Source: Desulfococcus sp041737845
GTDB lineage: Bacteria; Desulfobacterota; Desulfobacteria; Desulfobacterales; Desulfococcaceae
NCBI RefSeq assembly: GCF_041737845.1
Contig: NZ_JBGSQX010000116.1
Coordinates: 1 to 64,000, forward strand
Reading direction: 5' to 3'
Length of the DNA: 64,000 bases
Positions 24,953-34,071 of the stretch are shown in pieces (position 1 is the first letter of the stretch; every line of letters begins with the position of its first letter). The position numbers were made by a program, and so were the translations under genes. The notes under the pieces are model-generated. The model worked only from the letters and a program-made list of their open reading frames with translations. It searched no databases and was not told where the DNA came from.

Positions 24953-27514
24953 ATGCGCCGTATCCTGACCTTCACATGGCTTGCCGGCCTGTTCAGGGTC
25001 GTACTTTTTCTGCTGGCCGTTTCCGGCGCAGCACATGCGGACCCGGATGAGACTTCATCCCCCGCGCTTTCCAGTCCTTCCGACGCCTCCAAAGACATCC
25101 GCAACCTGGTCGAGGCCTCACTCACCACCCAATCGGATGATATCAAAGATCTGAAGGCTAAGCTATCCAGCCTCGAAGAGTACGAGAAGGCCATCAATGC
25201 GACCCTGAGCGCCATATCCATTCAGCAGACCGCGCATACCACCCTCCTTCTCGCATCCGAATCCGACCTGCAGCAGATCATCCAGGCCAAAACGGACAAC
25301 GATGCCGCCATTGCGAACCTGTCCGGTCTCATGGACAAGCTGCGGATCGACATGTCATCCACCGGCACCCGCCTCGCCCAGGCCGAAGAACTGATTCTGA
25401 TGAACCAAAAAGACCTTTCGACGGTTCAGGAGGGAATGCCCGAAACGCCGCTGACTGCGAAATTGATCCGTAAGATCAGGACACTCGATGATCTGCTCAC
25501 CACAAAAAAAAACCTTCTCCAAAAAATGGCCGGCATCCATGAGACCGCCTTCAAAAACCTGAAGGAATCCCATGACCGGCTGACTGCGATGAAGGCGCAG
25601 TTTGATGAAAAAATATCTCAAAAAAAGAAGGAAGTACTCTTCATACGGAAAATCCCGTCGATGGAGGCATTTGACGTAACGGTTCTCAAAGGTCTTGTAG
25701 CGGATGTTCCGGCGCGCATCGTCTCGAATCTGAAAAACGATTACCAGGAGATTCTCAAGGAAGGATATCTGCGCATCACCGGGGTGACCCTTTTTGTGGT
25801 CATGGTCCTGATCGCGATGTTTCGGTTCAAGCAAAAGATTTACCGCTGGGACAAACAGCAGGATCTTGTGAAGCATTACCCCCGGCGCCATATGGCGACC
25901 CGAATGGCGATCCGTTCCCTGCCCCTGGGATGGACGGCCGCCGTGCTCTATTTTTTTGCATTCGTTCAAAATTTTTACGCCAGGATATCTCTTTCCGGGA
26001 TCGGGTTCGTGGTGGCGTTCGTCTGGTTGTTGACCCGCTGGGGTCTTGACATAACCCGCCTGTGGAATCAGGCCGTCGACCATCCGATTCCCGAACCCCT
26101 GGCGGTCCGCCTCCGCTGGCTCATGCGCATGGTGCGCGGCATCACCATCCTTGCGGCGTTTCTGATCTGGATATATGGTCGAACGAGCACCATCTCGGCG
26201 GCCATGGACATCGTATTCCATCTGATGCTGGCCGCCTGGGCCGTCGCATTCAATCGGAGATTCAAAACAGTTCTCACTGAAAAGGCCCTTTCCCCCCTTC
26301 CCCTGGCGGCGATCTCAAAACTGCTCATCCTTGTCATCTATCTCATTCCCCTGGGCGGGATCGTCATCAATCTTTCAGGTTACAGAGTGCTTTCCGGCTA
26401 CTGGATAACATCGTGGGGCATCAGTTCAGCCATTGCCCTGTGGTCGTGGCTCACCTTCAACCTGATCCGGGAATGGCATGGCCAATTCAGGAAAACGGGG
26501 GCTTCAGCAGCGACGGAAACTGAAAAAAACCGGCCGTTGAAGTGGTTTTTCATTCAAACATGCTATCTGGCCTGGTTCTGGATCTCCCTGATCGGCATCA
26601 TTTTCGCCTGGTATTTCGACAAAACCCGTTTTTTCGTTGGCATCGGGGAGATGATGACCCTGTCCCTGAGCGTGGGCAACATGAACTTCAGCCTGTTCAA
26701 TGTGATAGAGGTTGCCATCGTTTTGCTGATGACCCACGTTCTGACCCGGATCTGGCCCAACATCTTTCAGGAAAAATTCATGGGCGACAGCGGGATGGAC
26801 GCCGGCCTCAAGAGTTCCATCACCGTCATCACCATCTATGTCATCTGGTTCCTCGGATTTCTCATGGTATTGAACATCCTGGGCTTCGACTCCCAGTCCA
26901 TGGCCGTCGCCTTGGGCGGATTGGGCATCGGCCTGGGATTCGGCCTCCAGGCCATTTTCAACAATTTTTTAAGCGGCATCATCCTGCTCTTTGAACGCCC
27001 CATCCAGGTGGGCGACATCATCGAGGTCGGCGGGGTCCTGGGAGAGGTGAAAAAAATCAACGTCCGCGCCACCCTGATTCAGACCTACGACAACGCCTCC
27101 CTGCTGATCCCCAATTCCGAATTCATCAGCGGCCAGGTCACCAACTGGAGTTTCAAGGATTTCCGGGTGCGGCGGTCCATCAACATCGGCGTTGCCTACG
27201 GCAGCGACGTGGAACGAGTTCGAGAAATCCTTCTTGAGATCGCCGACGCCATCCAGGATGTCTACAAATACCCCAAACCGGTGGTGCTGTTCACGGATTT
27301 TGCCGACAGCGCGCTGCTGTTCCAGCTTCGGGTGTGGACCCATGTGGACAAGGGGATTGCCGTGGAGACCACGATTCGATTTGCCATCGACCGGGAGTTC
27401 AGGGCAAATCAGATCGAAATCCCTTTTCCGCAGCAGGATGTTCATATCCGTTCCATCAATCCCGGAGTGTTCAAGCCCATATGCAAGAACGATGTGGCGG
27501 ATGAAACGCAATAG
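24953..27514 (+). CDS. Large MscS-family mechanosensitive channel
   Basis: 853 residues, far longer than E. coli MscS (286) and similar in plan to MscK/YbdG-like large members. A signal peptide (to about residue 29) is followed by a periplasmic coiled-coil region rich in K, E and L (about residues 35-270), then roughly ten hydrophobic segments. The MscS pore helix and beta domain come last (VALGGLGIGLGFGLQAIFNNFLSGIILLFERPIQVGDIIEVGG is recognisable across about residues 650-695). It should open on hypo-osmotic shock. The start follows AAAGGAGG and lies behind a good promoter. It is monocistronic. The AT-rich interval after it is discussed separately. Confidence 0.92.
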   Translation: MRRILTFTWLAGLFRVVLFLLAVSGAAHADPDETSSPALSSPSDASKDIRNLVEASLTTQSDDIKDLKAKLSSLEEYEKAINATLSAISIQQTAHTTLLLASESDLQQIIQAKTDNDAAIANLSGLMDKLRIDMSSTGTRLAQAEELILMNQKDLSTVQEGMPETPLTAKLIRKIRTLDDLLTTKKNLLQKMAGIHETAFKNLKESHDRLTAMKAQFDEKISQKKKEVLFIRKIPSMEAFDVTVLKGLVADVPARIVSNLKNDYQEILKEGYLRITGVTLFVVMVLIAMFRFKQKIYRWDKQQDLVKHYPRRHMATRMAIRSLPLGWTAAVLYFFAFVQNFYARISLSGIGFVVAFVWLLTRWGLDITRLWNQAVDHPIPEPLAVRLRWLMRMVRGITILAAFLIWIYGRTSTISAAMDIVFHLMLAAWAVAFNRRFKTVLTEKALSPLPLAAISKLLILVIYLIPLGGIVINLSGYRVLSGYWITSWGISSAIALWSWLTFNLIREWHGQFRKTGASAATETEKNRPLKWFFIQTCYLAWFWISLIGIIFAWYFDKTRFFVGIGEMMTLSLSVGNMNFSLFNVIEVAIVLLMTHVLTRIWPNIFQEKFMGDSGMDAGLKSSITVITIYVIWFLGFLMVLNILGFDSQSMAVALGGLGIGLGFGLQAIFNNFLSGIILLFERPIQVGDIIEVGGVLGEVKKINVRATLIQTYDNASLLIPNSEFISGQVTNWSFKDFRVRRSINIGVAYGSDVERVREILLEIADAIQDVYKYPKPVVLFTDFADSALLFQLRVWTHVDKGIAVETTIRFAIDREFRANQIEIPFPQQDVHIRSINPGVFKPICKNDVADETQ

Positions 27515-28132
27515 TCCGGCCGAAGGATCTGCAGGATATGTCTCCGAAGGCTTCTATGGCAACGGGGATTCGGTGACCGGTCGGGGGAAACGGGTATCTC
27601 TATATTTAAGATATCTGTATATAAAATATTTATATTCATATACCTTGTCGATAACCGTGATAAGATTTTAATCTATTGATATGTTTAATTAAAAATGCTT
27701 TTTATATTGATCATGTTCTGTCCACAACCGGTCGACAACCCCGGTGTTTTGAACAGGGTCTCCGGATGTGTCAATAACTTGACGGTTATGAAGTTGTTAT
27801 CAACAGAAGGCTGACGATAACGGGGTATGTAATATTTTTGAACATCAGGGGCCAAAAAAACGGTTTTTGGGATCGGTATTTTTGCAAAACGACATGTTGT
27901 CGGGGAGTTAAGTTTGAGGATCCTGTCGGCTTGATGGATGCGCCCTCGGTATCCGACGATTTTCATCCGGGTTATGAACATGCCTTGATCACAAGTCACG
28001 CTTTCAGGTTTTCTGGATATGACGGTTTCAAAAATCGAAAAAACTTGGTAAGATGCCCCTTCTGATTTTCAAGGCCTCTGGTTGACATGAAACAGGGGAT
28101 CCGGAACAAACCATGAACACGGGAACTGCTGT
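27515..28132. other. 618-bp AT-rich gene-free region with DnaA-box-like 9-mers
   Basis: No coding capacity is supported. Bases 27600-27715 are roughly three-quarters A+T in a GC-rich genome. To its right lie five 9-mers close to the DnaA box (TTATCCACA or its complement): TGTCGATAA at 27646-27654 (8/9), CTGTCCACA at 27718-27726 (7/9), TGTCAATAA at 27769-27777 (7/9), TTATCAACA at 27797-27805 (8/9) and TGACGATAA at 27812-27820 (7/9). An AT-rich unwinding-like segment beside such boxes is the plan of a bacterial origin. No dnaA, dnaN or gidA is nearby and gene strand does not switch here, so this stays a hypothesis. It could equally be a plain long regulatory spacer. Confidence 0.35.
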
Positions 28133-28531
28133 ATGACAAAATCTCTGGTGGAACAAATCCAGTTGGATAACGGCCTGGTGTTGAACCTTTACAACGCCTC
28201 CAAAAAGATTGCCATGGATCGATGGCAGGTGGTGTGTATCGCCGGCGTCGAGGTTCCCGTCGATTATTCCGATGCGGAGGCACTGTCAAGCGCCGGCATC
28301 CATCGGGATGATCTGAGGGATGCCCTGGGCGACCCCGTGGTATTTGAGAAGCATATTGAAAAGAATTTTGTGGACGATAAAGAAGCGGATCAGGTGAGGC
28401 GTGATTTTTTTGAGTCCATGACCGAAAGCCTCATCCCTTATCTCTCCCGTCCGGATTTTCCCGTGCGGTTTTTGATCCGAAGGTATCGGGAATTTCAAAA
28501 ACAGTCCTCGTGGAGAAAAACGGCTGGATAA
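28133..28531 (+). CDS. Conserved hypothetical cytoplasmic protein
   Basis: 132 residues, no signal peptide or membrane segment. It begins MTKSLVEQIQLDNGLVLNLYNASKKIA, then DRWQVVCIAGVEVPVDY, and ends in a basic helical tail (RFLIRRYREFQKQ). The alternating hydrophobic pattern in the first 50 residues suggests a small beta-rich domain; the rest is helical and acidic. I have no named family for it. It stands between the AT-rich region and the lytic transglycosylase gene, which starts 90 nt later. Confidence 0.65.
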   Translation: MTKSLVEQIQLDNGLVLNLYNASKKIAMDRWQVVCIAGVEVPVDYSDAEALSSAGIHRDDLRDALGDPVVFEKHIEKNFVDDKEADQVRRDFFESMTESLIPYLSRPDFPVRFLIRRYREFQKQSSWRKTAG

Positions 28532-28556
28532 TTTTTTGCTTGATTTATCCGAAAAT

Positions 28557-28574
28557 CTATAATAAAAATTATAG
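28557..28574. repeat. AT-rich perfect inverted repeat before the transglycosylase gene
   Basis: CTATAAT, AAAA, ATTATAG: 7-bp perfect arms, 47 nt before the TTG start at 28622. The left arm contains TATAAT, so it may coincide with a -10 element and act as an operator. Confidence 0.35.
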
Positions 28575-28621
28575 TAATTTTATCCAAGCTGTATTACCGG
28601 GTTCAACTTCGGAGGATTGCG

Positions 28622-29422
28622 TTGTCTATTATCCCGTCCATAAAACGAAAACAGGTCTGGTCGGCGGGCATTTTCAGTTTTTGGCTCCTGTCGGTTTCCG
28701 CAACAGCGCTTTATGCCGATATCTACAAATACGTGGATGAAAGCGGTGTGATGCATTTCACCAACGTGCCCACCTCCGAACGATACGAGCTGTTCATCAA
28801 GGGCGCCACCGAACCGCCGCCGGAGGCTTCAACCGATGCGCCGGGCCAACCCTCCAAATCCCCGGAGGCGCAGACCTCTCCCGAAAGCGGCGGCGATTAC
28901 GCCATCCAGAAATTTTACGGCACCGATATCTACGATGACTATATCTCCATCGCAGCCCAATCCTACGGCGTCCCGTTCTGCCTGGTGAAATCGATCATCA
29001 AAGCCGAATCCAATTTCAACTGCAGGGCGGTATCGGTGAAAGGCGCCCAGGGGCTGATGCAGTTGATGCCCGATACGGCAAGGCTCATGAATGTCGACAA
29101 TCCTTTTGACCCCTATGAAAACATCATGGGGGGAACCCGCTACTTCCGCATGATGCTCAACCAGTTCAACGGAAAGGTCAAACATGCGCTTGCCGGCTAT
29201 AATGCCGGCCCGGGAAATGTCGAACTGCACAATGGGATTCCCCCGTTCAGGGAAACCCGGGATTATATCGGCAGAGTGGCCAGGTTTTACCGTCAGTTGA
29301 AATGGAGGGAGGTCCTCCAGGAGGAGCAGGCAACCGGTGAGTATCGAGAGGCAGACAGAGAGGTCACCACTCAACCGATCAGGGTTCCGGGCGGGCTGAC
29401 GCAGCTCACCCGAGTCAATTAG
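28622..29422 (+). CDS. Exported lytic transglycosylase with DUF4124 domain
   Basis: 266 residues from a TTG start; GGAGG lies 6 nt upstream, which decides this start. A signal sequence ends near residue 32. DUF4124 follows (DIYKYVDESGVMHFTNVPT), then a proline-rich linker. The SLT domain begins near residue 105, with catalytic Glu129 (IIKAESNFN), the GAQGLMQLMPDTA motif, and AGYNAGPGNV. It cleaves peptidoglycan glycan strands to 1,6-anhydro products. The DUF4124-SLT fusion is common in Gram-negative bacteria. Probably monocistronic. Confidence 0.93.
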   Translation: MSIIPSIKRKQVWSAGIFSFWLLSVSATALYADIYKYVDESGVMHFTNVPTSERYELFIKGATEPPPEASTDAPGQPSKSPEAQTSPESGGDYAIQKFYGTDIYDDYISIAAQSYGVPFCLVKSIIKAESNFNCRAVSVKGAQGLMQLMPDTARLMNVDNPFDPYENIMGGTRYFRMMLNQFNGKVKHALAGYNAGPGNVELHNGIPPFRETRDYIGRVARFYRQLKWREVLQEEQATGEYREADREVTTQPIRVPGGLTQLTRVN

Positions 29423-29529
29423 CCGCCCGATATCCGTATTCCCGTTCCATCCGCTTCTGCCGTCCCGCTCCGGTCTCAACCCTCCTTTTAAGGCCACATC
29501 CCATTCCGCGGTCATCCCGGGCAGCCTTC

Positions 29530-29928
29530 TTATAGTTTCAGGGCCGCCCGGATCCTGCCGATCTGTTGATTGATGTGGTCGGCATGCCGGGTATTGGCGA
29601 GCGTCATGAGAAGGCGGGCGGCTTCGACGGGAGATTCCTGCCGGTTGCCCAGGAGCATCCGGTACCAGTGGGGAAGATCCAGATCGAATGAATCAGAGAG
29701 CAGGTCGGCCTGCTTCCGCAGGGCTTTCGAGTAATCCGCGACGGTCATGCCGTCTGATCCCTCCGGTGCCTCTCCTGCCCGGGCCGCCCGGTATCGGGGC
29801 AGGAGGCCTTCGACCGCTCTTTTGCGTGTTTGATATCGACCGATGGGGAGCACCCAGTAGCGGACGATGATATAACTCGAGGCTCCCAGAACGAAACTGA
29901 CGAATGCGGAAAAGTAGATCAATTTCAT
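29530..29928 (-). CDS. Small membrane-anchored hypothetical protein
   Basis: 132 residues with one N-terminal membrane helix (residues 3-25, KLIYFSAFVSFVLGASSYIIV) and a soluble part rich in arginine and alanine, ending in a helix (HADHINQQIGRIRAAL). The start at 29928 (ATG) is preferred to the GTG at 29934. No family recognised. It is convergent with the transglycosylase gene and divergent from recX. Confidence 0.6.
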   Translation of the reverse strand: MKLIYFSAFVSFVLGASSYIIVRYWVLPIGRYQTRKRAVEGLLPRYRAARAGEAPEGSDGMTVADYSKALRKQADLLSDSFDLDLPHWYRMLLGNRQESPVEAARLLMTLANTRHADHINQQIGRIRAALKL

Positions 29929-30075
29929 AATCACCCTGTTCGGTATTTGAGAGACACGGCGGCATGAAAATGATAGGGATATATAGAACCGGCCTGAAAA
30001 ATGCCACCTCTTTTTTGCCCGCGGATTTCGATCGGGCTTTGCTTCGGCCGCCCCGGAGCGGCATCAGCGGACCGG

Positions 30076-30573
30076 ATGTACGGCATGGATAACCCATCAG
30101 ATTCCCTTGCATCGGCCCTTGACGCCGCCATACGCATTCTGACGCGGCGAAACCACTCCCGGCATGAGATGGCGCGCAAGCTCAGGCAGCGGCGATTCAC
30201 GAAGGCGGTGATCGATGCAGCGATCGCCCGGTGCGAGCAGTTGGGATATATGGACGACGCCGAGACGGCGGCAGGTTATTTCAGGGAGCTGATTCGAAAG
30301 GGAATGGGTGGGGAGCGCATCCGATTTGAAATGAACAAGAAGGGGCTTTCCGGGGATACTGTCGAGCGCCTGCTTGAGGCGTATGCGGGCGGCCCCGATG
30401 AAACGGCGGCGGCCTGCGGGCTGCTCACCCGGAGGATGGCGAGCTTTGAAAGGGAATCGGACCCGCAGAAGCGCCGGGAAAAGATCTTCCGGTTCATGTA
30501 TTCCCGGGGATTCTCCGCCGATATCACCATTGAAGCGCTCCAAAAAAATGTTGAAAAAACCCCGTCCGGTTAA
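30076..30573 (+). CDS. recX: RecX-family regulator of RecA
   Basis: 165 residues made of three repeated three-helix modules. Typical segments are DAAIRILTRRNHSRHEMARKLRQRRF, IDAAIARCEQLGYMDDAETAAGYF, then RIRFEMNKKGLSGDTVERLL and a last module with FRFMYSRGFSADITIEAL. RecX caps or inhibits RecA filaments. The start is either 30076 or 30085; both have weak ribosome-binding sites. recA is not in the window. asnS begins 52 nt downstream. Confidence 0.85.
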   Translation: MYGMDNPSDSLASALDAAIRILTRRNHSRHEMARKLRQRRFTKAVIDAAIARCEQLGYMDDAETAAGYFRELIRKGMGGERIRFEMNKKGLSGDTVERLLEAYAGGPDETAAACGLLTRRMASFERESDPQKRREKIFRFMYSRGFSADITIEALQKNVEKTPSG

Positions 30574-30625
30574 ATGTATCATTTGGACGGGACCGCCGGG
30601 TGTCATGCCCCTCAGGGAGAAATGA

Positions 30626-32008
30626 ATGAAGCGCACGAAGATTGTTGAGCTGCTCAACACGGATCACCCGATGAACGATGTCGTGGTCAAGGGATGGGTC
30701 AGAACCCGCAGGGATGCCAAAGGATTCTCCTTTATCGAGCTGAACGACGGCTCCTGCCTCAAAAACCTCCAGGTCGTGGCGAGTGAAGCCATCGCGGGCT
30801 ATGACCGTCTGAAGGAATTGAACACCGGCGCCGCAGCGGCCGTCACCGGCCGGCTGATCCCGTCCAGGGGCGGCGGCCAGGCATGGGAGATCCAGGCGGA
30901 GCGTGTCGAGGTCATCGGATCGGTCGATGACGACTATCCCCTCCAGAAAAAGCGCCACAGCGACGAATTTCTGCGGACCATCGCCCATCTCCGGCCCCGG
31001 ACCAACAAGTACGGGGCGGCCTTCCGGATACGGTCGCACCTCGCCTATGCCGTCCACACCTTTTTCAGGGAGCGCGGGTTCACCTACATCCATGCCCCCA
31101 TCCTCACCGGGTCGGACTGCGAGGGCGCCGGAGAGATGTTTCATGTGACCGCCCTCGACCTGAACAATATTCCCAGAAAAGACGGGAAGATCGACTATTC
31201 GGCGGATTTTTTCGGGAAGGAGGCCAGCCTCACGGTGTCCGGCCAGCTCTCGGCGGAGATGTTCGCCCTGGCCCTGGGGGATGTCTACACCTTCGGACCG
31301 ACCTTCCGGGCGGAAAACTCCAACACCAGCCGCCATGTGGCCGAATTCTGGATGGTCGAACCGGAAATGGCCTTCTGCGACCTGGCCGGAAACATGGCCC
31401 TGGGCCAGGAGCTGATCCAGTACCTGATCCGCTATCTGCTGAACCACGCCGCCGAGGATATCGACCTGTTCGCCCGTTTTGTGGACAAGGGGCTGAGGGC
31501 GTGCCTGGACGGCATCCTGGCGTCGGATTTCGTGAGGCTCCCCTATACCGAAGCGGTGGAGATCCTCACCTCCGCGAAGCGAAAATTCGAACACGAGCCG
31601 GCCTACGGCAGGGACCTCCAGTCGGAGCACGAGCGCTATATCACCGAGGAGCATTTCAAAAAGCCGGTCATCATCCACGACTACCCCCGGGAGATCAAAC
31701 CCTTTTACATGCGGGTCAACGATGACGGTCGGACCGTCGCCGCCATGGATGTCCTGGTGCCCGGCATCGGCGAAATCATCGGCGGCAGCCAGCGGGAGGA
31801 GCGCCTGGAGGTGCTGACCGCCCGGATGGATGAGATGGGATTGCGCCGCGAGGATTACTGGTGGTACATCGATTCCCGCCGCTACGGGAGCGTCCCCCAC
31901 AGCGGGTTCGGGATGGGCTTCGAGCGGGTGATGATGCTCATGACCGGCATCCGCAACATCCGGGACGTGCTCCCCTTTCCGAGGACGCCCGGCGGTATTG
32001 AATTCTGA
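30626..32008 (+). CDS. asnS: Asparagine-tRNA ligase
   Basis: 460 residues, standard for bacterial AsnRS. An N-terminal OB-fold anticodon-binding domain (VVVKGWVRTRRDAKGFSFIELNDGS) precedes the class II catalytic domain. Motif 2 lies in FGPTFRAENSNTSRHVAEFWMVEPEMAF, which favours AsnRS over AspRS, and motif 3 is GFGMGFERVMML. It charges tRNA-Asn with asparagine, which implies the organism does not rely solely on the transamidation route. It lies in the same direction as recX and der. Confidence 0.95.
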   Translation: MKRTKIVELLNTDHPMNDVVVKGWVRTRRDAKGFSFIELNDGSCLKNLQVVASEAIAGYDRLKELNTGAAAAVTGRLIPSRGGGQAWEIQAERVEVIGSVDDDYPLQKKRHSDEFLRTIAHLRPRTNKYGAAFRIRSHLAYAVHTFFRERGFTYIHAPILTGSDCEGAGEMFHVTALDLNNIPRKDGKIDYSADFFGKEASLTVSGQLSAEMFALALGDVYTFGPTFRAENSNTSRHVAEFWMVEPEMAFCDLAGNMALGQELIQYLIRYLLNHAAEDIDLFARFVDKGLRACLDGILASDFVRLPYTEAVEILTSAKRKFEHEPAYGRDLQSEHERYITEEHFKKPVIIHDYPREIKPFYMRVNDDGRTVAAMDVLVPGIGEIIGGSQREERLEVLTARMDEMGLRREDYWWYIDSRRYGSVPHSGFGMGFERVMMLMTGIRNIRDVLPFPRTPGGIEF

Positions 32009-32061
32009 TCCTCCTCCGGCAGGAAATGTCCCGGAAAACCCTAATCAAAAAAGACGAAACC

Positions 32062-33426
32062 ATGAAACCCATAGTCAGTGTGATCGGCCGCCCCAACGTG
32101 GGGAAATCGACCTTTTTCAACCGCGTGACCCGCGCAAAAAATGCCCTGGTGGACAATTTTCCGGGGGTGACGCGGGACCGGATCTTCGGAGACGCCGTCT
32201 GGAACGACGTTGAATTCACCCTGGTGGATACGGGCGGGTACGCCGATGACGATCAGGACCTGTTTGCCGGCCCCATCCGCGCCCAGATCAACCAGGCCAT
32301 CGCGGAAGCGGAAGCGGTGATCATGATTTTGGACGGCAAGGGGGGCGTCTCCCCGTTCGACCGGGACCTGATGGCGCTGCTGCGGTCTTCCGATAAACCG
32401 GTGCTCTATGCCGTCAACAAGATCGACGGAGAGGAGCAGGAGGATCGGCTCTATGAGTTCTACAGCCTGGGGATCGATGTTCCCTTTCCCATTTCGGCGG
32501 AGCACGGCTACGGCATTTCCGATCTTCTGGATGAACTCGTTTCGGTCATCCCGACATTCAGAACCGACCCGGCCAAAGAGATGATCCGGATCGCGGTGGT
32601 GGGGCGGCCCAACGCCGGGAAGTCCTCCCTCATCAACCGGATTCTGGGCGAGGAGCGCCTGGTGGTCAGCGACATCCCCGGGACCACCCGGGATGCCGTG
32701 GACACCATCTGCAAGGTCAACCAGAAATCCTATTGCCTGATCGATACGGCGGGAATCCGCCGCAAGGGAAAGGTCACCGAAAAAATTGAAAAATTCTCCA
32801 TCATCAAGGCCTTGAGAAGCCTGGACCGGTGCGATATCGCCCTCATCGTCATCGATGCCGCCGACGGCATCACGGACCAGGACATCAGCATTGCCGGCTA
32901 TGCCCACGAGCGGGGATGCGGCTGCATCCTGCTCCTCAACAAGTGGGACCTGGTGGAGAAGGAAAATAACACGGCCAAAACGTATTATGAACGCCTGCGC
33001 CTGGCCTCAAAATTCCTGAGTTTTGCCCCCGCCATGACCATATCCGCCCTGACGGGGCAGCGGGTATCGAAGATCTTCTCCCGGGTCGATGCCGTTTATG
33101 AACAATACAGCACCCGGATCGGCACCGGCCAGTTGAACAAGATTCTCTCCGAAGCCCTTGTCCGCAACGAACCTTCCCTGCACCAGGGCAAGCGGCTCAA
33201 GTTCTATTACGCCACCCAGGTCTCCACCAAGCCGCCGACCTTTGTATGCTTTGTCAATTATCCGGAGGCGGTCCATTTTTCCTATGAGCGATACCTGATG
33301 AACCAGATCCGGGAAGGCACCGGTCTGACCCAGACGCCCATCCGCCTCCTGCTGCGCCAGCGCACCGGCCGCATCGAGTTCGGAAAGAAAAAGAAGGAAA
33401 GAGACCCGAAAAAAAGCAGAAAGTAG
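32062..33426 (+). CDS. der: Ribosome-assembly GTPase Der (EngA)
   Basis: 454 residues with the diagnostic tandem GTPase domains. Domain 1 has GRPNVGKST, DTGG and NKID; domain 2 has GRPNAGKSS, DTAGIRRKGKV and NKWDLVEK. A C-terminal KH-like domain follows (from about residue 355, ending in a lysine-rich tail). Der is needed for 50S subunit maturation. Start at 32062 (MKPIVSVIGRP) matches family beginnings; an in-frame ATG at 32026 would add 12 unusual residues and has poor ribosome-binding spacing. Confidence 0.95.
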   Translation: MKPIVSVIGRPNVGKSTFFNRVTRAKNALVDNFPGVTRDRIFGDAVWNDVEFTLVDTGGYADDDQDLFAGPIRAQINQAIAEAEAVIMILDGKGGVSPFDRDLMALLRSSDKPVLYAVNKIDGEEQEDRLYEFYSLGIDVPFPISAEHGYGISDLLDELVSVIPTFRTDPAKEMIRIAVVGRPNAGKSSLINRILGEERLVVSDIPGTTRDAVDTICKVNQKSYCLIDTAGIRRKGKVTEKIEKFSIIKALRSLDRCDIALIVIDAADGITDQDISIAGYAHERGCGCILLLNKWDLVEKENNTAKTYYERLRLASKFLSFAPAMTISALTGQRVSKIFSRVDAVYEQYSTRIGTGQLNKILSEALVRNEPSLHQGKRLKFYYATQVSTKPPTFVCFVNYPEAVHFSYERYLMNQIREGTGLTQTPIRLLLRQRTGRIEFGKKKKERDPKKSRK

Positions 33427-33456
33427 CGGGATGTCCGGCTGTCTCCCCAGGGCGCA

Positions 33457-34071
33457 TCAGCGCAGGATCTTCCGGATCTCGCCCAGGTTGCGGATATGGT
33501 GGGCCGCCTTCAGAGAGGGGTTGGCATAGGCGATGAAGGGGATCCCCGCGGCGGCGGATGCCGCTTCGTCCACCTGGGTGTCCCCCACGTAGACGGCTTC
33601 GCCGGGGCTGAGCCGGAAACGGCCCAGCACCTTGTTGAGCCCTTCGGGCGCGGGCTTGGGACGCTGGACATCCCACGCCGTCACCACCATGTCGAAATAG
33701 CCTTCCAACTGGAATTGAGACATGATGGCGGGCATGGTGTCCGTCCGGTTGGTGACGATGGCGGTCTTGAAGCGGGGCCTCAATTCTTCGATCAGGGGCT
33801 TCAGGTGCGGCTCGATCTCCATAACGGGGATGAATTCCATGTAGTTCATGGTCCTGCGGAAGGCCTGGGCCGCCTGGAAGCTCTCTTCGTCGTCGAACAG
33901 GTAGGCGATGCTCTCGTCCCCGGTGTGGGCATGGACATAGGCAAAATCATCGTCGGTCATCTCCGGACGGCCCAGGTGGGCCAGTACCCGGTTGTAGTAA
34001 GATTTGTTGATGCCTGCCGTATCGAACATCACGCCGTCGCAGTCGAAGATCACGATACGGGTGTCGTTCAT
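33457..34071 (-). CDS. HAD-superfamily hydrolase
   Basis: 204 residues of HAD subfamily IA. Motif I FDCDGVMFDT, cap domain of about 65 residues, motif II VTNRTDT, lysine motif RPKPAPEG, motif IV VGDTQVDEAAA. Similar to phosphoglycolate/beta-phosphoglucomutase-type phosphatases; substrate unknown. Its ATG overlaps the stop of the upstream DUF1573 gene as ATGA, so translation is coupled to read-through of that gene. This is relevant because the upstream gene has an internal UGA. Confidence 0.85.
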   Translation of the reverse strand: MNDTRIVIFDCDGVMFDTAGINKSYYNRVLAHLGRPEMTDDDFAYVHAHTGDESIAYLFDDEESFQAAQAFRRTMNYMEFIPVMEIEPHLKPLIEELRPRFKTAIVTNRTDTMPAIMSQFQLEGYFDMVVTAWDVQRPKPAPEGLNKVLGRFRLSPGEAVYVGDTQVDEAASAAAGIPFIAYANPSLKAAHHIRNLGEIRKILR

